From contig NZ_QUAL01000168.1 in NCBI RefSeq assembly GCF_003579925.1, positions 1-45,815 of the forward strand: DNA of 45,815 bases. The letters run 5' to 3'. Below the pieces are notes generated by a model, which saw only the letters and a program-made list of their open reading frames with translations, was not told the origin of the DNA and did not search any database. This document shows, piece by piece, positions 1 to 9,866 of this stretch. Positions within the stretch are counted from its first letter, which is position 1, and every line of letters starts with the position of its first letter. The position numbers and the translations under genes are program-made. Source of the stretch: Jiangella rhizosphaerae (GTDB lineage: Bacteria > Actinomycetota > Actinomycetes > Jiangellales > Jiangellaceae).

Positions 1-1017
1 CGGACCGTGCTGCGCGGCGACGTACGGGCCCGCGCGGCGGTCCGCGGCGACGGCGCCGGGCTGGCGCTGACCGGCTCCGGAGGCGACGGCGTCCGCGCGG
101 TCCTCGACGGTGGCGAGCTGGTCCTGCTGGCACGCGGCTCGCGGGCCGGCGCCTGGGTGCGCACCGCGGCGGCCGCGCTGCCCTCGTCGTTCGACACCGG
201 GAGCTGGCACGAGCTCGAGCTGCGCCGGCGCGGCGGAGCGGTCGTCATCACGGTCTCCGCGGCCGGGCAGGGCGACCCCGTGGCGACGGTGCGCGCGACT
301 ACGGGTGCCGCGACCCCGGCGCGCCTGTCGCTCGTGTCGGCCGGCGGCGCCGGCTTCGACGACGTCACCGCGGCGCCGCTGTACCTGCCGCGGACCGACG
401 TCGTCCCGGACCCGGTGCCCGGCCCGGCCGACCCCGCGTACGGCGACGAGTTCGACGGCGGCCTCGGCGACGGCTGGACCTGGCTGCGCGAACCGGCCGC
501 CGAGGTCGTCGACGGCCGGCTGCGGTTCACCGTGCAGGACGCCGACCTCACCGGCGCGAGCAATTCCGCGTCGGTGCTGCTGCGCGACGTCCCGGACGAC
601 GAGTGGATGGCCGAGACCGCCGTGACCGCCGACTTCGGCCGCCCCGACGGCTACCCGCAGGCCGGCCTGATCGCCTACGCCGGCGACGACCACTACCTGC
701 GGCTGGCGGTGCGCGGCCACGGCGAGCCCGTGCTCACCACGTTCCAGAAGGAGATGCCGTACGGCACGCGGACGGTCGCCAACTCCGCCACGTTCGGCGC
801 GGGCGAGCCCACGACCTGGCTGCGGCTGCACCATCGCCGCGACCCGGACACCGGCGCGCACCTGCTGCGCGCGGCCAGCAGCCCCGACGGCGAGCACTGG
901 ACGTGGTCGACCACCCACACCCTGCCCGCCGACGCGGAGCTGCGGCTCGGCCTCGCGGCGCACGGCGGCGAGCCGGTGGAGGCGAGCTTCGACTACCTGC
1001 GCGTCTACCGGAGGTGA
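1..1017 (+). CDS. C-terminal part of a secreted protein with two concanavalin-like domains (5' partial)
   Basis: The reading frame is open from the first base, so the start lies outside the window; 338 residues are visible. Two beta-sandwich segments can be told apart: residues about 1-130 look like a LamG/DUF1080-type lectin fold (a GSWHELELRRRG stretch is typical), and about 145-338 match the DUF1349 / GH43 C-terminal type, starting YGDEFDGGLGDGWTWLRE and containing the pattern QAGLIAYAGDDHYLRLAV. Such domains sit at the C-terminus of extracellular glycosidases. The catalytic part, if any, is not visible. The gene ends one base before the convergent phosphoglucomutase stop. Family assignment rests on pattern, so the exact enzyme class is unknown. 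Confidence 0.7.
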   Translation, partial: RTVLRGDVRARAAVRGDGAGLALTGSGGDGVRAVLDGGELVLLARGSRAGAWVRTAAAALPSSFDTGSWHELELRRRGGAVVITVSAAGQGDPVATVRATTGAATPARLSLVSAGGAGFDDVTAAPLYLPRTDVVPDPVPGPADPAYGDEFDGGLGDGWTWLREPAAEVVDGRLRFTVQDADLTGASNSASVLLRDVPDDEWMAETAVTADFGRPDGYPQAGLIAYAGDDHYLRLAVRGHGEPVLTTFQKEMPYGTRTVANSATFGAGEPTTWLRLHHRRDPDTGAHLLRAASSPDGEHWTWSTTHTLPADAELRLGLAAHGGEPVEASFDYLRVYRR

Positions 1018-1018
1018 G

Positions 1019-2677
1019 CTACGACGCCGAGGCGAGCACGTCGTCGACGACGGCGCGCGCCTCGGCCTGGATGCGGGCGAGGTGGTCCGGACCCTGGAAG
1101 CTCTCGGCGTAGATCTTGTACACGTCCTCGGTGCCGGACGGACGCGCCGCGAACCAGCCGGACTCCGTCACCACCTTCAGCCCGCCGATCGGCGCGTCGT
1201 TGCCCGGCGCCCTGGTCAGCTTCGCGGTGATCGGCTCACCGGCCAGCTCGGTCGCCGTCACCTGGTCCGGCGACAGCGCGCCGAGCGCCTTCTTCTGCTC
1301 GCGGGAGGCCGGCGCGTCGACCCGGGCGTACACGGGGTCGCCGAACGACGACGTCAGCCGGCGGTAGTGCTCGCTCGGCGTCGACCCCGTCACGGCGATG
1401 ATCTCCGCGGCCAGCAGGCAGGCGATGATGCCGTCCTTGTCGGTGGTCCAGACCCGGCCGTCGCGGCGCAGGAACGACGCGCCCGCGGACTCCTCGCCGC
1501 CGAAGCCGACCGACGAGTCGACCAGGCCGGGCACGAACCACTTGAACCCGACCGGCACCTCCAGCAGCGGCCGGCCCAGCGACGCCGCCACGCGGTCGAT
1601 CATCGACGAGCTGACCAGCGTCTTGCCGACGGCGGCGGCGCCGGGCCAGTCGGCGCGGTGGCGGTAGAGGTAGTCGATGGCGACGGCGAGGTAGTGGTTG
1701 GGGTTGAGCAGCCCGCCGTCGGGCGTGACGATGCCGTGCCGATCGGCGTCGGCGTCGTTGCCCGTCGCGACGGCGAACTCCGCGCCGTCGGCGAGCCGCG
1801 AGATCAGCGACGCCATGGCGTACGGCGACGAGCAGTCCATGCGGATCCTGCCGTCCCAGTCCAGCGTCATGAACCGCCACGTCGGGTCGACCAGCGGGTT
1901 GACGACCGTGAGATCGAGGCCGTGCCGCTCGGCGATGGCCGCCCAGTAGTCGACCGACGCGCCGCCGAGCGGGTCGGCGCCGATGCGTACCCCGGCGTCG
2001 CGAATGGCGCCGACGTCGACGACCGACGGCAGGTCGTCGACGTACGCGCCGAGGAAGTCGTAGGTGGCGGTGGTGTCGGCCGCCCGCGCCGAGGCGAGGT
2101 GCATGCGCCGCACGCCGTGCAGCCCGTGCTCGAGGTACTGGTTGGCGGCGTCCTGGATGGCGCCGGTGATCTCCGAGCCGGCCGGACCGCCGTCCGGCGG
2201 GTTGTACTTGAAGCCGCCGTCCCAGGGCGGGTTGTGCGATGGGGTGACGACGACGCCGTCGGCCCGGCGCGCCCCCGGCACGGAGTTGTAGGTGAGGATC
2301 GCGTGCGACACCGCCGGCGTGGGGGTGTAGCGGTCGGCGGCGTCGACCAGCAGCGTCACGTCGTTGGCGGCGAACACCTCGACCGCCGTCGCCCACGCCG
2401 GCTCGGACAGCGCGTGGGTGTCCTTGCCGAGGAAGAGCGGCCCGTCGATGCCGTTGGCGGCCCGGTAGTCGCAGATCGCCTGCGATGTGGCGGCGATGTG
2501 GTCGTCGTTGAACGCCGCGGCCAGCGACGAGCCGCGATGGCCGGACGTGCCGAACGCGACCCGCTGGCCGGGATCGGCGGGGTCGGGGTGGGTGGTGTAG
2601 TACGCCCGCACCAGCTGGGCGATGTCGACGAGGTCCTCGGGGGTGGCGGGCTGACCCGCTCGCGGGTGGTTCGTCAC
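1019..2677 (-). CDS. pgm: phosphoglucomutase, alpha-D-glucose specific
   Basis: Interconverts glucose 1-phosphate and glucose 6-phosphate in the cytosol, feeding glycogen, trehalose and cell-wall nucleotide sugars. The 552-residue product has the usual length of bacterial Pgm. Visible motifs are FGTSGHRG near the N-terminus, the phosphoserine loop VVTPSHNPPWDGGFKYNPP, the metal-binding loop GNDADADRHG, the sugar-binding GGEESAGASF and the C-terminal phosphate loop ARPSGTEDVYKIYAE. The start is taken as the GTG giving VTNHPRAG, preceded by GAGAGGA; an ATG 11 codons upstream (MEDVPEPR) is possible. It is transcribed divergently from the CNNM protein and converges with the lectin-domain gene. 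Confidence 0.95.
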   Translation of the reverse strand: MTNHPRAGQPATPEDLVDIAQLVRAYYTTHPDPADPGQRVAFGTSGHRGSSLAAAFNDDHIAATSQAICDYRAANGIDGPLFLGKDTHALSEPAWATAVEVFAANDVTLLVDAADRYTPTPAVSHAILTYNSVPGARRADGVVVTPSHNPPWDGGFKYNPPDGGPAGSEITGAIQDAANQYLEHGLHGVRRMHLASARAADTTATYDFLGAYVDDLPSVVDVGAIRDAGVRIGADPLGGASVDYWAAIAERHGLDLTVVNPLVDPTWRFMTLDWDGRIRMDCSSPYAMASLISRLADGAEFAVATGNDADADRHGIVTPDGGLLNPNHYLAVAIDYLYRHRADWPGAAAVGKTLVSSSMIDRVAASLGRPLLEVPVGFKWFVPGLVDSSVGFGGEESAGASFLRRDGRVWTTDKDGIIACLLAAEIIAVTGSTPSEHYRRLTSSFGDPVYARVDAPASREQKKALGALSPDQVTATELAGEPITAKLTRAPGNDAPIGGLKVVTESGWFAARPSGTEDVYKIYAESFQGPDHLARIQAEARAVVDDVLASAS

Positions 2678-2786
2678 CGTGTCATCCTCTCGCGGCTCGG
2701 GTACGTCCTCCATACCCGGCACAGCCTTAGGATGCTCCGATGAACGACAGCACACCCGGCCGACATAGGGTGCAGGTGTCCCTCCC

Positions 2787-4106
2787 GTGAACCAGGGCAC
2801 CCTCCTCAACCTGGGCCTCGTCCTCGTCTTCATCCTCATCGGCGGCGTGTTCGCGGCCACCGAGCTGGCGCTGGTCTCGCTGCGCGAGAGCCAGCTGGCC
2901 CAGCTGGCCCAGCAGGGCCGCCGCGGCGAGCGGGTCTCCGAGCTGGCCCGCAACCCCAACCGGTTCCTCTCCGCCGTGCAGATCGGCGTCACCGTCGCCG
3001 GCTTCTTCTCCGCCGCCTACGGCGCCTCCACGCTGGCCCCCGACCTCGCGCCCGTCCTCGAGGACTGGGGACTGCCCGGCGGCGCCGCCGACACCGTCGC
3101 GTTCATCGTGCTCACGCTGTTCATCGCCTACCTGTCGCTGGTGCTGGGTGAGCTGGTCCCCAAGCGCATCGCCCTGCAGCGCGCCGCCGGCGTCTCGCTG
3201 GCGGTGGCCCCGCCGCTGGACCGCTTCGCCACGCTCATGCGTCCGGTCATCTGGTTCCTGTCCAGGTCGACCGACGTCGTCGTGCGGATGCTCGGCGGCG
3301 ACCCCTCGGCGCAGCGCGAGGAGATCAGCGACGAGGAGCTGCGCGAGCTGGTCTCCGGCCACGAGGGCCTCGGCGAGGAGGAGCGGCGCATCGTCGGCGA
3401 CGTGCTCGACGTCGGCGACCGCCAGGTCCGCGAGGTCATGCGGCCGCGCACCGAGGTCGACTTCCTCGAGGCCGACCTGCCCGTGTTCAAGGCGGTCAAG
3501 CTGGCCTCGACGATGCCGCACTCGCGCTACCCCGTCGTCGGCACGTCGACGGACGACGTCGTGGGCTTCGTGCACGTGCGCGACCTGTTCGACCCGGAGA
3601 TGTCCGGCCGCAGCATCCGGGTCGGCGAGCTGGTCCGCGACGTGCTCGTGCTGCCCGGCACCAAGCGGGTGCTGCCGGCGATGACGGAGATGCGCCGGCA
3701 GGGCTCGCACCTGGCCGTCGTCGTCGACGAGTACGGCGGCACCGCCGGCATCGTCACGCTCGAGGACCTCGTCGAGGAGCTGGTCGGCGAGATCCGCGAC
3801 GAGTACGACACCGACGAGCTGCCCGTGTCGGCCGCGGCCGGCGGCGTGGTCGACGTCGACGGCATGCTCAACATCGGCGACTTCGCCGAGCGCACCGGCG
3901 TCGAGCTGCCCGACGGGCCCTACGAGACCGTGGCCGGCTTCGTGGTCGCCCGGCTCGGCCGGCTGCCGTCGCCGGGCGACGTCGTCGACTACGACGGCGT
4001 GCGCATCGAGGTGGTCGCGCTGGACGGACGGCGCGCGTCGCGGCTGCGCGTCCACCCGCGGCCCGAGCCGCCGCCCGTCGAGACCGTCCCGCCTGTCGCC
4101 GGCTGA
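2787..4106 (+). CDS. CNNM/CBS-pair membrane protein (HlyC/CorC family)
   Basis: A 439-residue inner-membrane protein. Residues 1-180 form a CNNM (DUF21) domain with hydrophobic segments at about 6-30, 55-75, 100-125 and 140-165, including GGVFAATELALVSL. Residues about 200-330 are a CBS pair (MRPRTEVDFLEAD and VVVDEYGGTAGIVTLEDLVEELVGEI), and the last 80 residues are a CorC_HlyC transporter-associated domain (PYETVAGFVVARLGRLPSPGD). Family members take part in magnesium/cobalt export or tolerance; the older name hemolysin is not supported by function. The GTG start is the first in frame. The gene converges with the dehydratase with only 4 bases between stops. Confidence 0.9.
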   Translation: MNQGTLLNLGLVLVFILIGGVFAATELALVSLRESQLAQLAQQGRRGERVSELARNPNRFLSAVQIGVTVAGFFSAAYGASTLAPDLAPVLEDWGLPGGAADTVAFIVLTLFIAYLSLVLGELVPKRIALQRAAGVSLAVAPPLDRFATLMRPVIWFLSRSTDVVVRMLGGDPSAQREEISDEELRELVSGHEGLGEEERRIVGDVLDVGDRQVREVMRPRTEVDFLEADLPVFKAVKLASTMPHSRYPVVGTSTDDVVGFVHVRDLFDPEMSGRSIRVGELVRDVLVLPGTKRVLPAMTEMRRQGSHLAVVVDEYGGTAGIVTLEDLVEELVGEIRDEYDTDELPVSAAAGGVVDVDGMLNIGDFAERTGVELPDGPYETVAGFVVARLGRLPSPGDVVDYDGVRIEVVALDGRRASRLRVHPRPEPPPVETVPPVAG

Positions 4107-4110
4107 GCCG

Positions 4111-5373
4111 TCACCAGTCGTGCACGGTGCCGTCGGCGAGGCGGTTGTACGGCAGGTAGGCCTGCTCGTAGGGGTACTTCCCGGCCTCGTCGACGTCGAG
4201 GGTGACGCCGAGGCCGGGCGCGTCCCCGGGGTGCAGGAAGCCGTCCTTCCAGGTGAACGTCTGCTGGAACACCTGGTCGGTCTTCGCGCCGTGCTTCATG
4301 TACTCCTGGATGCCGAAGTTGTGGATCGCCAGGCCCAGGTGCAGAGCGGCGGCCATGCCGACGGGTGAGATGTCGGTGGGCCCGTGCATGCCGGACTTGA
4401 TCTGGTACTGCGCGGCGAAGTCGAGGATCTTGCGCAGGTGGGTGATGCCGCCGGTGTGCGTGACGGCGCTGCGGACGTAGTCGATGAGCTGCTCGGTGAC
4501 CAGCGTCTGGTAGTCCCAGACGGTGTTGAAGATCTCGCCGATGGCCAGCGGCGTCGTCGTGTGCTGGCGGACCAGCCGCAGGCCCTGCTGGTTCTCGGCG
4601 GGCGTGCAGTCCTCCAGCCAGAACAGGTCGTACGGCTCCAGGCTCTTGCCCAGCTTCGCCGCCTGGATCGGCGTCATGCGGTGGTGGCCGTCGTGCAGCA
4701 GCGGCAGCTCCGGCCCGAACTCGTTGCGCACGGCGTCGAACACCGTCGGCAGGTGCCGCAGGTACGACCGGGTGTCCCAGTCCTCCTCCTGCGGGTACGC
4801 GCCGCGGCTGGCCGGCTCGTAGTCGTACCGGCCGCCGCCGGGCGCGTCCGCCGCGCCGGTCGCGATGTCGGCGCGCGGGGCCGAGGCGACGCCGTAGATC
4901 GTCTTCAGGCCCGGCACACCGCTCTGGACGCGGATCGCCCGGTAGCCCTGCTCGAGGTGGTCGCGGATGCTGTCGAACAGCTCCGGCAGGTCGCGGCCGG
5001 ACGCGTGGCCGTAGGCGAGCAGCCCGGTCCGCGAGGCGCCGCCGAGCAGCTGGTAGAGCGGCATTCCGGCGGCCTTGGCCTTGATGTCCCACAACGCGAC
5101 GTCGACCGCCGCGATGGCGGCCATCGTGACGGGGCCGCGTCGCCAGTACGCGCTGCGGTACAGGAACTGCCAGGTGTCCTCGATGCGGTGCGGGTCGCGG
5201 CCGATCAGCAGTGGCACGACGTGGTCGCGCAGGTAGGACACGACGGTCAGCTCGCGGCCGTTCAGGGTCGCGTCGCCGAGCCCGGTCAGGCCGTCGTCGG
5301 TGGTCAGCTTGAGGGTCACGAAGTTGCGATCCGGGCTCGTGACGACGACCTCGGCGGTCTGGATGGCGGTCAT
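4111..5373 (-). CDS. manD: D-mannonate dehydratase-family enzyme (ManD/RspA, enolase superfamily)
   Basis: A 420-residue enolase-superfamily protein. The N-terminal capping domain ([19 protein letters not shown]) is followed by a TIM barrel with the family signatures [49 protein letters not shown] and [14 protein letters not shown]; the acids in HDG, LED and GEIF fit the metal ligands. The long insert around residues 160-200 and the tail ending in GTVHDW are typical of ManD proteins. The family contains true D-mannonate dehydratases (to 2-keto-3-deoxygluconate) and members with very low activity, so substrate is uncertain. No uronate isomerase or KDG kinase lies nearby. Confidence 0.85.
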   Translation of the reverse strand: MTAIQTAEVVVTSPDRNFVTLKLTTDDGLTGLGDATLNGRELTVVSYLRDHVVPLLIGRDPHRIEDTWQFLYRSAYWRRGPVTMAAIAAVDVALWDIKAKAAGMPLYQLLGGASRTGLLAYGHASGRDLPELFDSIRDHLEQGYRAIRVQSGVPGLKTIYGVASAPRADIATGAADAPGGGRYDYEPASRGAYPQEEDWDTRSYLRHLPTVFDAVRNEFGPELPLLHDGHHRMTPIQAAKLGKSLEPYDLFWLEDCTPAENQQGLRLVRQHTTTPLAIGEIFNTVWDYQTLVTEQLIDYVRSAVTHTGGITHLRKILDFAAQYQIKSGMHGPTDISPVGMAAALHLGLAIHNFGIQEYMKHGAKTDQVFQQTFTWKDGFLHPGDAPGLGVTLDVDEAGKYPYEQAYLPYNRLADGTVHDW

Positions 5374-5502
5374 GCGGCGGGATCCCCTCGTCCGGCGGTG
5401 AGTGCCGGCGACTCATGCTAGGCACCGGCGCCGCACCCGGCGCGCATGGGGTGCCCGCGGCGCGAAGGGGTGCACCGGCGTGTCCCGCGGCGCGGTGACT
5501 GA

Positions 5503-6525
<1,023 letters not shown>

Positions 6526-6529
6526 CCCG

Positions 6530-7081
6530 GTGACAGACCAACCCCGGCCCGCCGGCCAGACGATCGGCCTGGCCGTCCCGATCCCCGAGCCCTACGGCAG
6601 CGAGCTGCAGGACTGGCGCCGCTCGTTCGGCGACCCGCTGGCCGACGCCATCCCGGCGCACATCACGCTGCTGCCGCCCACGGTCATCACCGACGCCGAG
6701 CGCGCCGGCGTGTACGAGCACCTCGACAAGGTAGCCGCGCGGTTCGCGCCGTTCCGCGTGCACCTGCGCGGCACGGCGACGTTCCTGCCGGTGTCGCCGG
6801 TGGTGTTCGTGGCGCTGGCGCAGGGCATCTCGGCCTGCGAGCGGCTGTCCGACGCCATCCGCACGGGGCCGCTCGAGGTCGAGCTGTCCTTCCCGTACCA
6901 CCCGCACGTCACCGTCGCCCACCACGTCTCCGAGGAGGCGATGGACAACGCCTTCGACACTCTGGCCGGCTACGACGCCGGCTTCGACGTGTCGGCGTTC
7001 AGTCTCTACGAGCACGGCGACGACGGCTACTGGCGGCGCGAGCGCGACTTCGTCCTGACGGGAGAGGCAGCGCGCGTGTGA
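6530..7081 (+). CDS. 2'-5' RNA ligase-like 2H phosphoesterase
   Basis: A 183-residue protein of the 2H phosphoesterase superfamily. The two HxTx catalytic motifs are clear: HITL at about residue 44 and HVTV at about residue 126, about 80 residues apart as expected. Family members act on cyclic phosphates or 2'-5' linkages in RNA; the natural substrate of the actinobacterial type is unknown. The start is a GTG 4 bases after the trpS stop. It overlaps the next gene by a GTGA junction, which indicates translational coupling with YihY. Confidence 0.85.
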   Translation: MTDQPRPAGQTIGLAVPIPEPYGSELQDWRRSFGDPLADAIPAHITLLPPTVITDAERAGVYEHLDKVAARFAPFRVHLRGTATFLPVSPVVFVALAQGISACERLSDAIRTGPLEVELSFPYHPHVTVAHHVSEEAMDNAFDTLAGYDAGFDVSAFSLYEHGDDGYWRRERDFVLTGEAARV

Positions 7082-8142
7082 TCTCCCGGCTCCGCGCGGT
7101 CTGGGACCGGCTGCAGCTGACCCTCCCGCTGCGGGCCTGGAAGCGTTACGGCGACCTGCGGGGCAACCGACTGGCCGGCGCGTCCAGTTTCTACGGGTTC
7201 GTGTCGCTGTTCCCGTTGCTGGTGCTGGCCGCGGCGATCGTCAGCGCCATCGCCGGCGAGTCCGGCGTCGACACGGTGCAGGACATCGTCGAGGAGAACC
7301 TGCCCGGCCTGGACGTGGACGTGTCGCAGTTCCACCAGAACGCGGGGGCGGTCGGTGTGATCGGCGCCGCGACCCTGCTGTTCACCGGCCTGGGCTGGGT
7401 CGACTCCATCCGCGCCGCCGTCCGGTCCATGTGGGGCATGGACGACCAGCCGGGCAACATCGTGGTCCGCAAGCTCCTCGACATCGCGGTGCTCGCCGGC
7501 CTGGGCGTGCTGATCCTGGTGTCGTCCGGCGCGAGCGTCGTGGTCATCTCGTTCGCCGGCGAGGTGCTCGACTGGCTCGGGCTGGGCGACGGCGGCTGGA
7601 TGATCCGGGTGATCAGCGGCCTGGTGTCGGTGGGCGCCAGCACCGCGTTGTTCGCCTACATGCTGTCCGGGCTGCCGCGCATCGTGGTGCCGGTCCGCAT
7701 CCTCGCGGTCGTGTCGGTGCTGAGCGCCGTCGTCTTCGAGGTGCTCAAGCAGTTCTTGGTGCAGTACGTCGTCGGCACGGCGACGCAGAACTCCTATGCG
7801 GCCTTCGCCACGCCGCTGGCCATGCTGGCGTGGATCTACCTGGTGACGCGGCTGCTCATGGTGGCCGCGGCGCTGACGGCCGAGACCGCCATCGACGAGC
7901 TCGAGGCCCGGGAGCGCGCCGAGGCGGCCGCGGCGCTGCAGTCGCGGACCCGCGGCGACGGGCCGGGCGGGGTCATGGCTCCGGAGGAGGTGCTGTCGCC
8001 CGGCCAGATCCGCGCGACGGGGGTCGCCGCCGGAGCCGTCCTCGGCGCGGCCGGCCTGGCGCTGGCGCTGCTGGCGGTCCGCGCCGCACGTACCGTCGGC
8101 TCGGCCGTCCGCAGCTCGGCCGCCCGCAGCTCGGCCGACTGA
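7078..8142 (+). CDS. YihY/BrkB-family membrane protein
   Basis: A 354-residue polytopic membrane protein of the YihY/virulence factor BrkB family. The N-terminal signature RYGDLRGNRLAGASSFYGFVSLFPLLVLAAA is followed by about six hydrophobic segments (residues about 35-60, 95-120, 135-165, 185-210, 220-245 and 250-275), with NSYAAFATPLAMLAWIYLVTRLLM near the last. The C-terminal 70 residues are a soluble Ala/Glu-rich stretch plus another hydrophobic helix. Function in the family is not settled; the name RNase BN is historical and wrong. GTG start overlaps the upstream stop. The end of the gene has a tandem GCAGCTCGGCCG repeat. Confidence 0.88.
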   Translation: MISRLRAVWDRLQLTLPLRAWKRYGDLRGNRLAGASSFYGFVSLFPLLVLAAAIVSAIAGESGVDTVQDIVEENLPGLDVDVSQFHQNAGAVGVIGAATLLFTGLGWVDSIRAAVRSMWGMDDQPGNIVVRKLLDIAVLAGLGVLILVSSGASVVVISFAGEVLDWLGLGDGGWMIRVISGLVSVGASTALFAYMLSGLPRIVVPVRILAVVSVLSAVVFEVLKQFLVQYVVGTATQNSYAAFATPLAMLAWIYLVTRLLMVAAALTAETAIDELEARERAEAAAALQSRTRGDGPGGVMAPEEVLSPGQIRATGVAAGAVLGAAGLALALLAVRAARTVGSAVRSSAARSSAD

Positions 8143-8248
8143 CGGCGCGCGCCTTCGCGGGTGCGCCGGCGCGCGATGGCCGTCGAACCAGGCGTCTGGC
8201 CGGTTCACCGGAATGCCATGGGTGGTGGAGCGGGTCCATGCCTGCTCG

Positions 8249-8277
8249 ACGGAGCATTTCCGGTTCGGATGCTCCGT
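8249..8277. terminator. hairpin between convergent genes, possible terminator
   Basis: ACGGAGCAT at 8249-8257 pairs perfectly with ATGCTCCGT at 8269-8277 around an 11-base loop. It lies between the ends of the YihY and carboxypeptidase genes. There is no T-run, so a terminator role is a guess from position. Confidence 0.35.
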
Positions 8278-8350
8278 GGGTCGGGGTCGCGTCTCGGTTC
8301 GGCGTTGGTGTCGCTCGGCGTCCACGTGGTGAGATTTGGCGGCGATTCGC

Positions 8351-8455
8351 GGGCCATCACCAGGCGTTCTCCCGCATCACGAGGCATGCAGGCCTGGTAC
8401 AGCACGAGAACGCCTCGTGATGTAGGCGATCGTCGATGATCATCGCTGTCCACAG
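8351..8455 (+). repeat. dispersed foldback element, copy A
   Basis: This 105-base segment shares both ends with the segment at 43681-43786. The left end GGGCCATCACCAGG matches 13 of 14 bases there, and the right 44 bases (from GCCTCGTGATGTAGGCGATC to GATCATCGCTGTCCACAG) match at about nine in ten positions. The centre differs. Within this copy GCATCACGAGGC (8374-8385) pairs with GCCTCGTGATG (8412-8422), and GGCGTTCTC upstream can instead pair with GAGAACGCC (8406-8414), so two exclusive folds are possible. Confidence 0.6.
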
Positions 8456-8574
8456 GCAGCAACGCCCCACCGATCACGGCACACGCCCCCAGCAGGGGGA
8501 CGGTCAACGCGGCAAACCCCGCGAACGGCGCCCACTGGACGAACGAGAAGCTCGACTGTCTCCAGGCGCCGGCG

Positions 8575-9828
8575 TCAGCGCGACGAGTAGCGGCCGGAGG
8601 ACTTGGGGCGGCGCCGGCGAAGGGCGAAGCCGAGCCCGCCGGCGAGCGCGGCGGCGCCGAGGCTGAGCCAGACCACCGGGGGCACGTCGGCGGAGCTGCC
8701 GCCCGGGCTGGAGAGGGCGTCGCCGTAGTCCTCGAGCGGGTTGCGGCCGAGGATGTCGCCCTCGTCGGAGGCGTCGGTGACCATCGCCTCGACCTCGTCG
8801 GGCGCCACGAGACGGCCGACCGGCTCGGTGCCGGGCGCGGCGAACGCCCAGTCGAAGAGTGCGGCGGCGGCGTCCTCGGCGCGGCCCTCGGCGCCGAGGA
8901 TGGTCGCGATGAGCAGCCGGCCGTCGCGCTCGACGGCGCCGACGAAGGTGTGCCCGGCGAGCGTGGTGAACCCGGTCTTCAGGCCGATGGCGCCCTCGTA
9001 GGAGCCGAGCAGCCGGTTCTGGTTCTGGATCTGGAACGTCGCGCCGTCGGTGCCCGGGAAGTCGTAGACAGGCGTGGCGGCCAGCCGGGCGATGGTCTCG
9101 TCGTCGAGGGCCTCGCGGCCGATCAGTGCGAGGTCGTACGCCGACGACAGCTGGCCGGGGGAGTCCAGGCCGTGCGGCGTGACCGCCTTGGTGTCGAACG
9201 CGCCGAGCCGGCGGGCCTCGTCGTTCATCCTGTCGACGGTGACGTCCTGGCCGCCGGCCGCCTCGGCGATGGCGTGCGCGGCGTCGTTGCCGGAGGCGAG
9301 GATCAGGCCGTGCAGCAGCTGGTCGACCGTGTAGGTCTGCGTGGCGACGATGCCGACGCGGCTGCCCTCGACCGAGGCGTCCTCCTCGGTGGCGACGTAG
9401 GTCTCGTCGGGGTCCAGCGCGGCGTCGGTGGCCAGCGCCGTGAGCAGCTTGATCGTGCTGGCCGGTGGACGGCGTTCGTGCGGGCTGTACGCGGCCAGCA
9501 CGTCGCCGGTCCCGGCGTCGGCGACGAGCCAGGCCCGCGCGTCGATGACGGGCAGCGGCGGCGCCGACGGCGACACCAGCGGCACTCCGGTGGCCGCCAG
9601 CTCCGAACCGCCGACGATCTCGTCGACGGGGGAGTCGGCCGGCGGCTCCAGGACGGTGGGCGACGGCGTGGCCACCACGGTGCCCGGCGCCTCGGTGCTC
9701 GGCGGTTCGGTGCCGGCCGGCGTCTCGGCGTGGGCCTGCACCAACGCGCCGGACCCCAGCACGAGGAGCGCCGCCACCGGCACGATCCAGGCGCGGTGGC
9801 TGCGGCGCGAGCGCAGTGCGGAGCCCAT
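8575..9828 (-). CDS. D-alanyl-D-alanine carboxypeptidase (penicillin-binding protein, S11 family)
   Basis: Trims the terminal D-Ala from peptidoglycan stem peptides outside the membrane. The 417-residue product starts with a basic stretch and a hydrophobic signal (AWIVPVAALLVLGSGALVQAHA), then an 80-residue Pro/Thr-rich linker, then the S11 domain with all three active-site motifs: STIK (PPASTIKLLTAL), SGN (ILASGNDAAHA) and KTG (GLKTGFTTLAG). The C-terminus has a hydrophobic helix (VVWLSLGAAALAGGLGFAL) followed by RRRRPK, so the enzyme is anchored at both ends or tail-anchored after signal cleavage. It lies 38 bases downstream of tamR on the same strand and may be read from that promoter. Confidence 0.92.
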   Translation of the reverse strand: MGSALRSRRSHRAWIVPVAALLVLGSGALVQAHAETPAGTEPPSTEAPGTVVATPSPTVLEPPADSPVDEIVGGSELAATGVPLVSPSAPPLPVIDARAWLVADAGTGDVLAAYSPHERRPPASTIKLLTALATDAALDPDETYVATEEDASVEGSRVGIVATQTYTVDQLLHGLILASGNDAAHAIAEAAGGQDVTVDRMNDEARRLGAFDTKAVTPHGLDSPGQLSSAYDLALIGREALDDETIARLAATPVYDFPGTDGATFQIQNQNRLLGSYEGAIGLKTGFTTLAGHTFVGAVERDGRLLIATILGAEGRAEDAAAALFDWAFAAPGTEPVGRLVAPDEVEAMVTDASDEGDILGRNPLEDYGDALSSPGGSSADVPPVVWLSLGAAALAGGLGFALRRRRPKSSGRYSSR

Positions 9829-9866
9829 GGTCGAGGTCAGACTAACCAAGTCTCTGGGGCGGGCGG

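Larger units (their letters stand above)
8143..8574. other. 432-base non-coding gap between convergent genes
   Basis: No convincing gene is seen here. It holds a GC hairpin just after the YihY stop (CGCGCGCC at 8146-8153 with GGCGCGCG at 8168-8175), a second hairpin at 8249-8277, one copy of the 105-base dispersed element (8351-8455), and a CCCCC-AGCA-GGGGG hairpin at 8486-8499. The short open frames in this stretch lack codon bias and recognisable domains. Confidence 0.6.

Noticed and set aside
2727-4055. Long minus-strand open frame opposite the CNNM gene
   Set aside because: It is a GC-skew shadow: His, Asp and Arg-rich low-complexity translation with no domain, while the plus strand has clear CNNM and CBS motifs.
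4111-5373. ManD gene as part of a uronate operon
   Set aside because: Neighbours are a CNNM protein and trpS; no uronate isomerase, mannonate reductase or KDG kinase is present.
8161-8439. Small open frames between YihY and the carboxypeptidase
   Set aside because: They overlap hairpins and the dispersed element, change frame among themselves and show no family pattern.
8486-8499. CRISPR or tandem repeat array
   Set aside because: Only a single small hairpin; no regularly spaced direct repeats were seen anywhere in the window.
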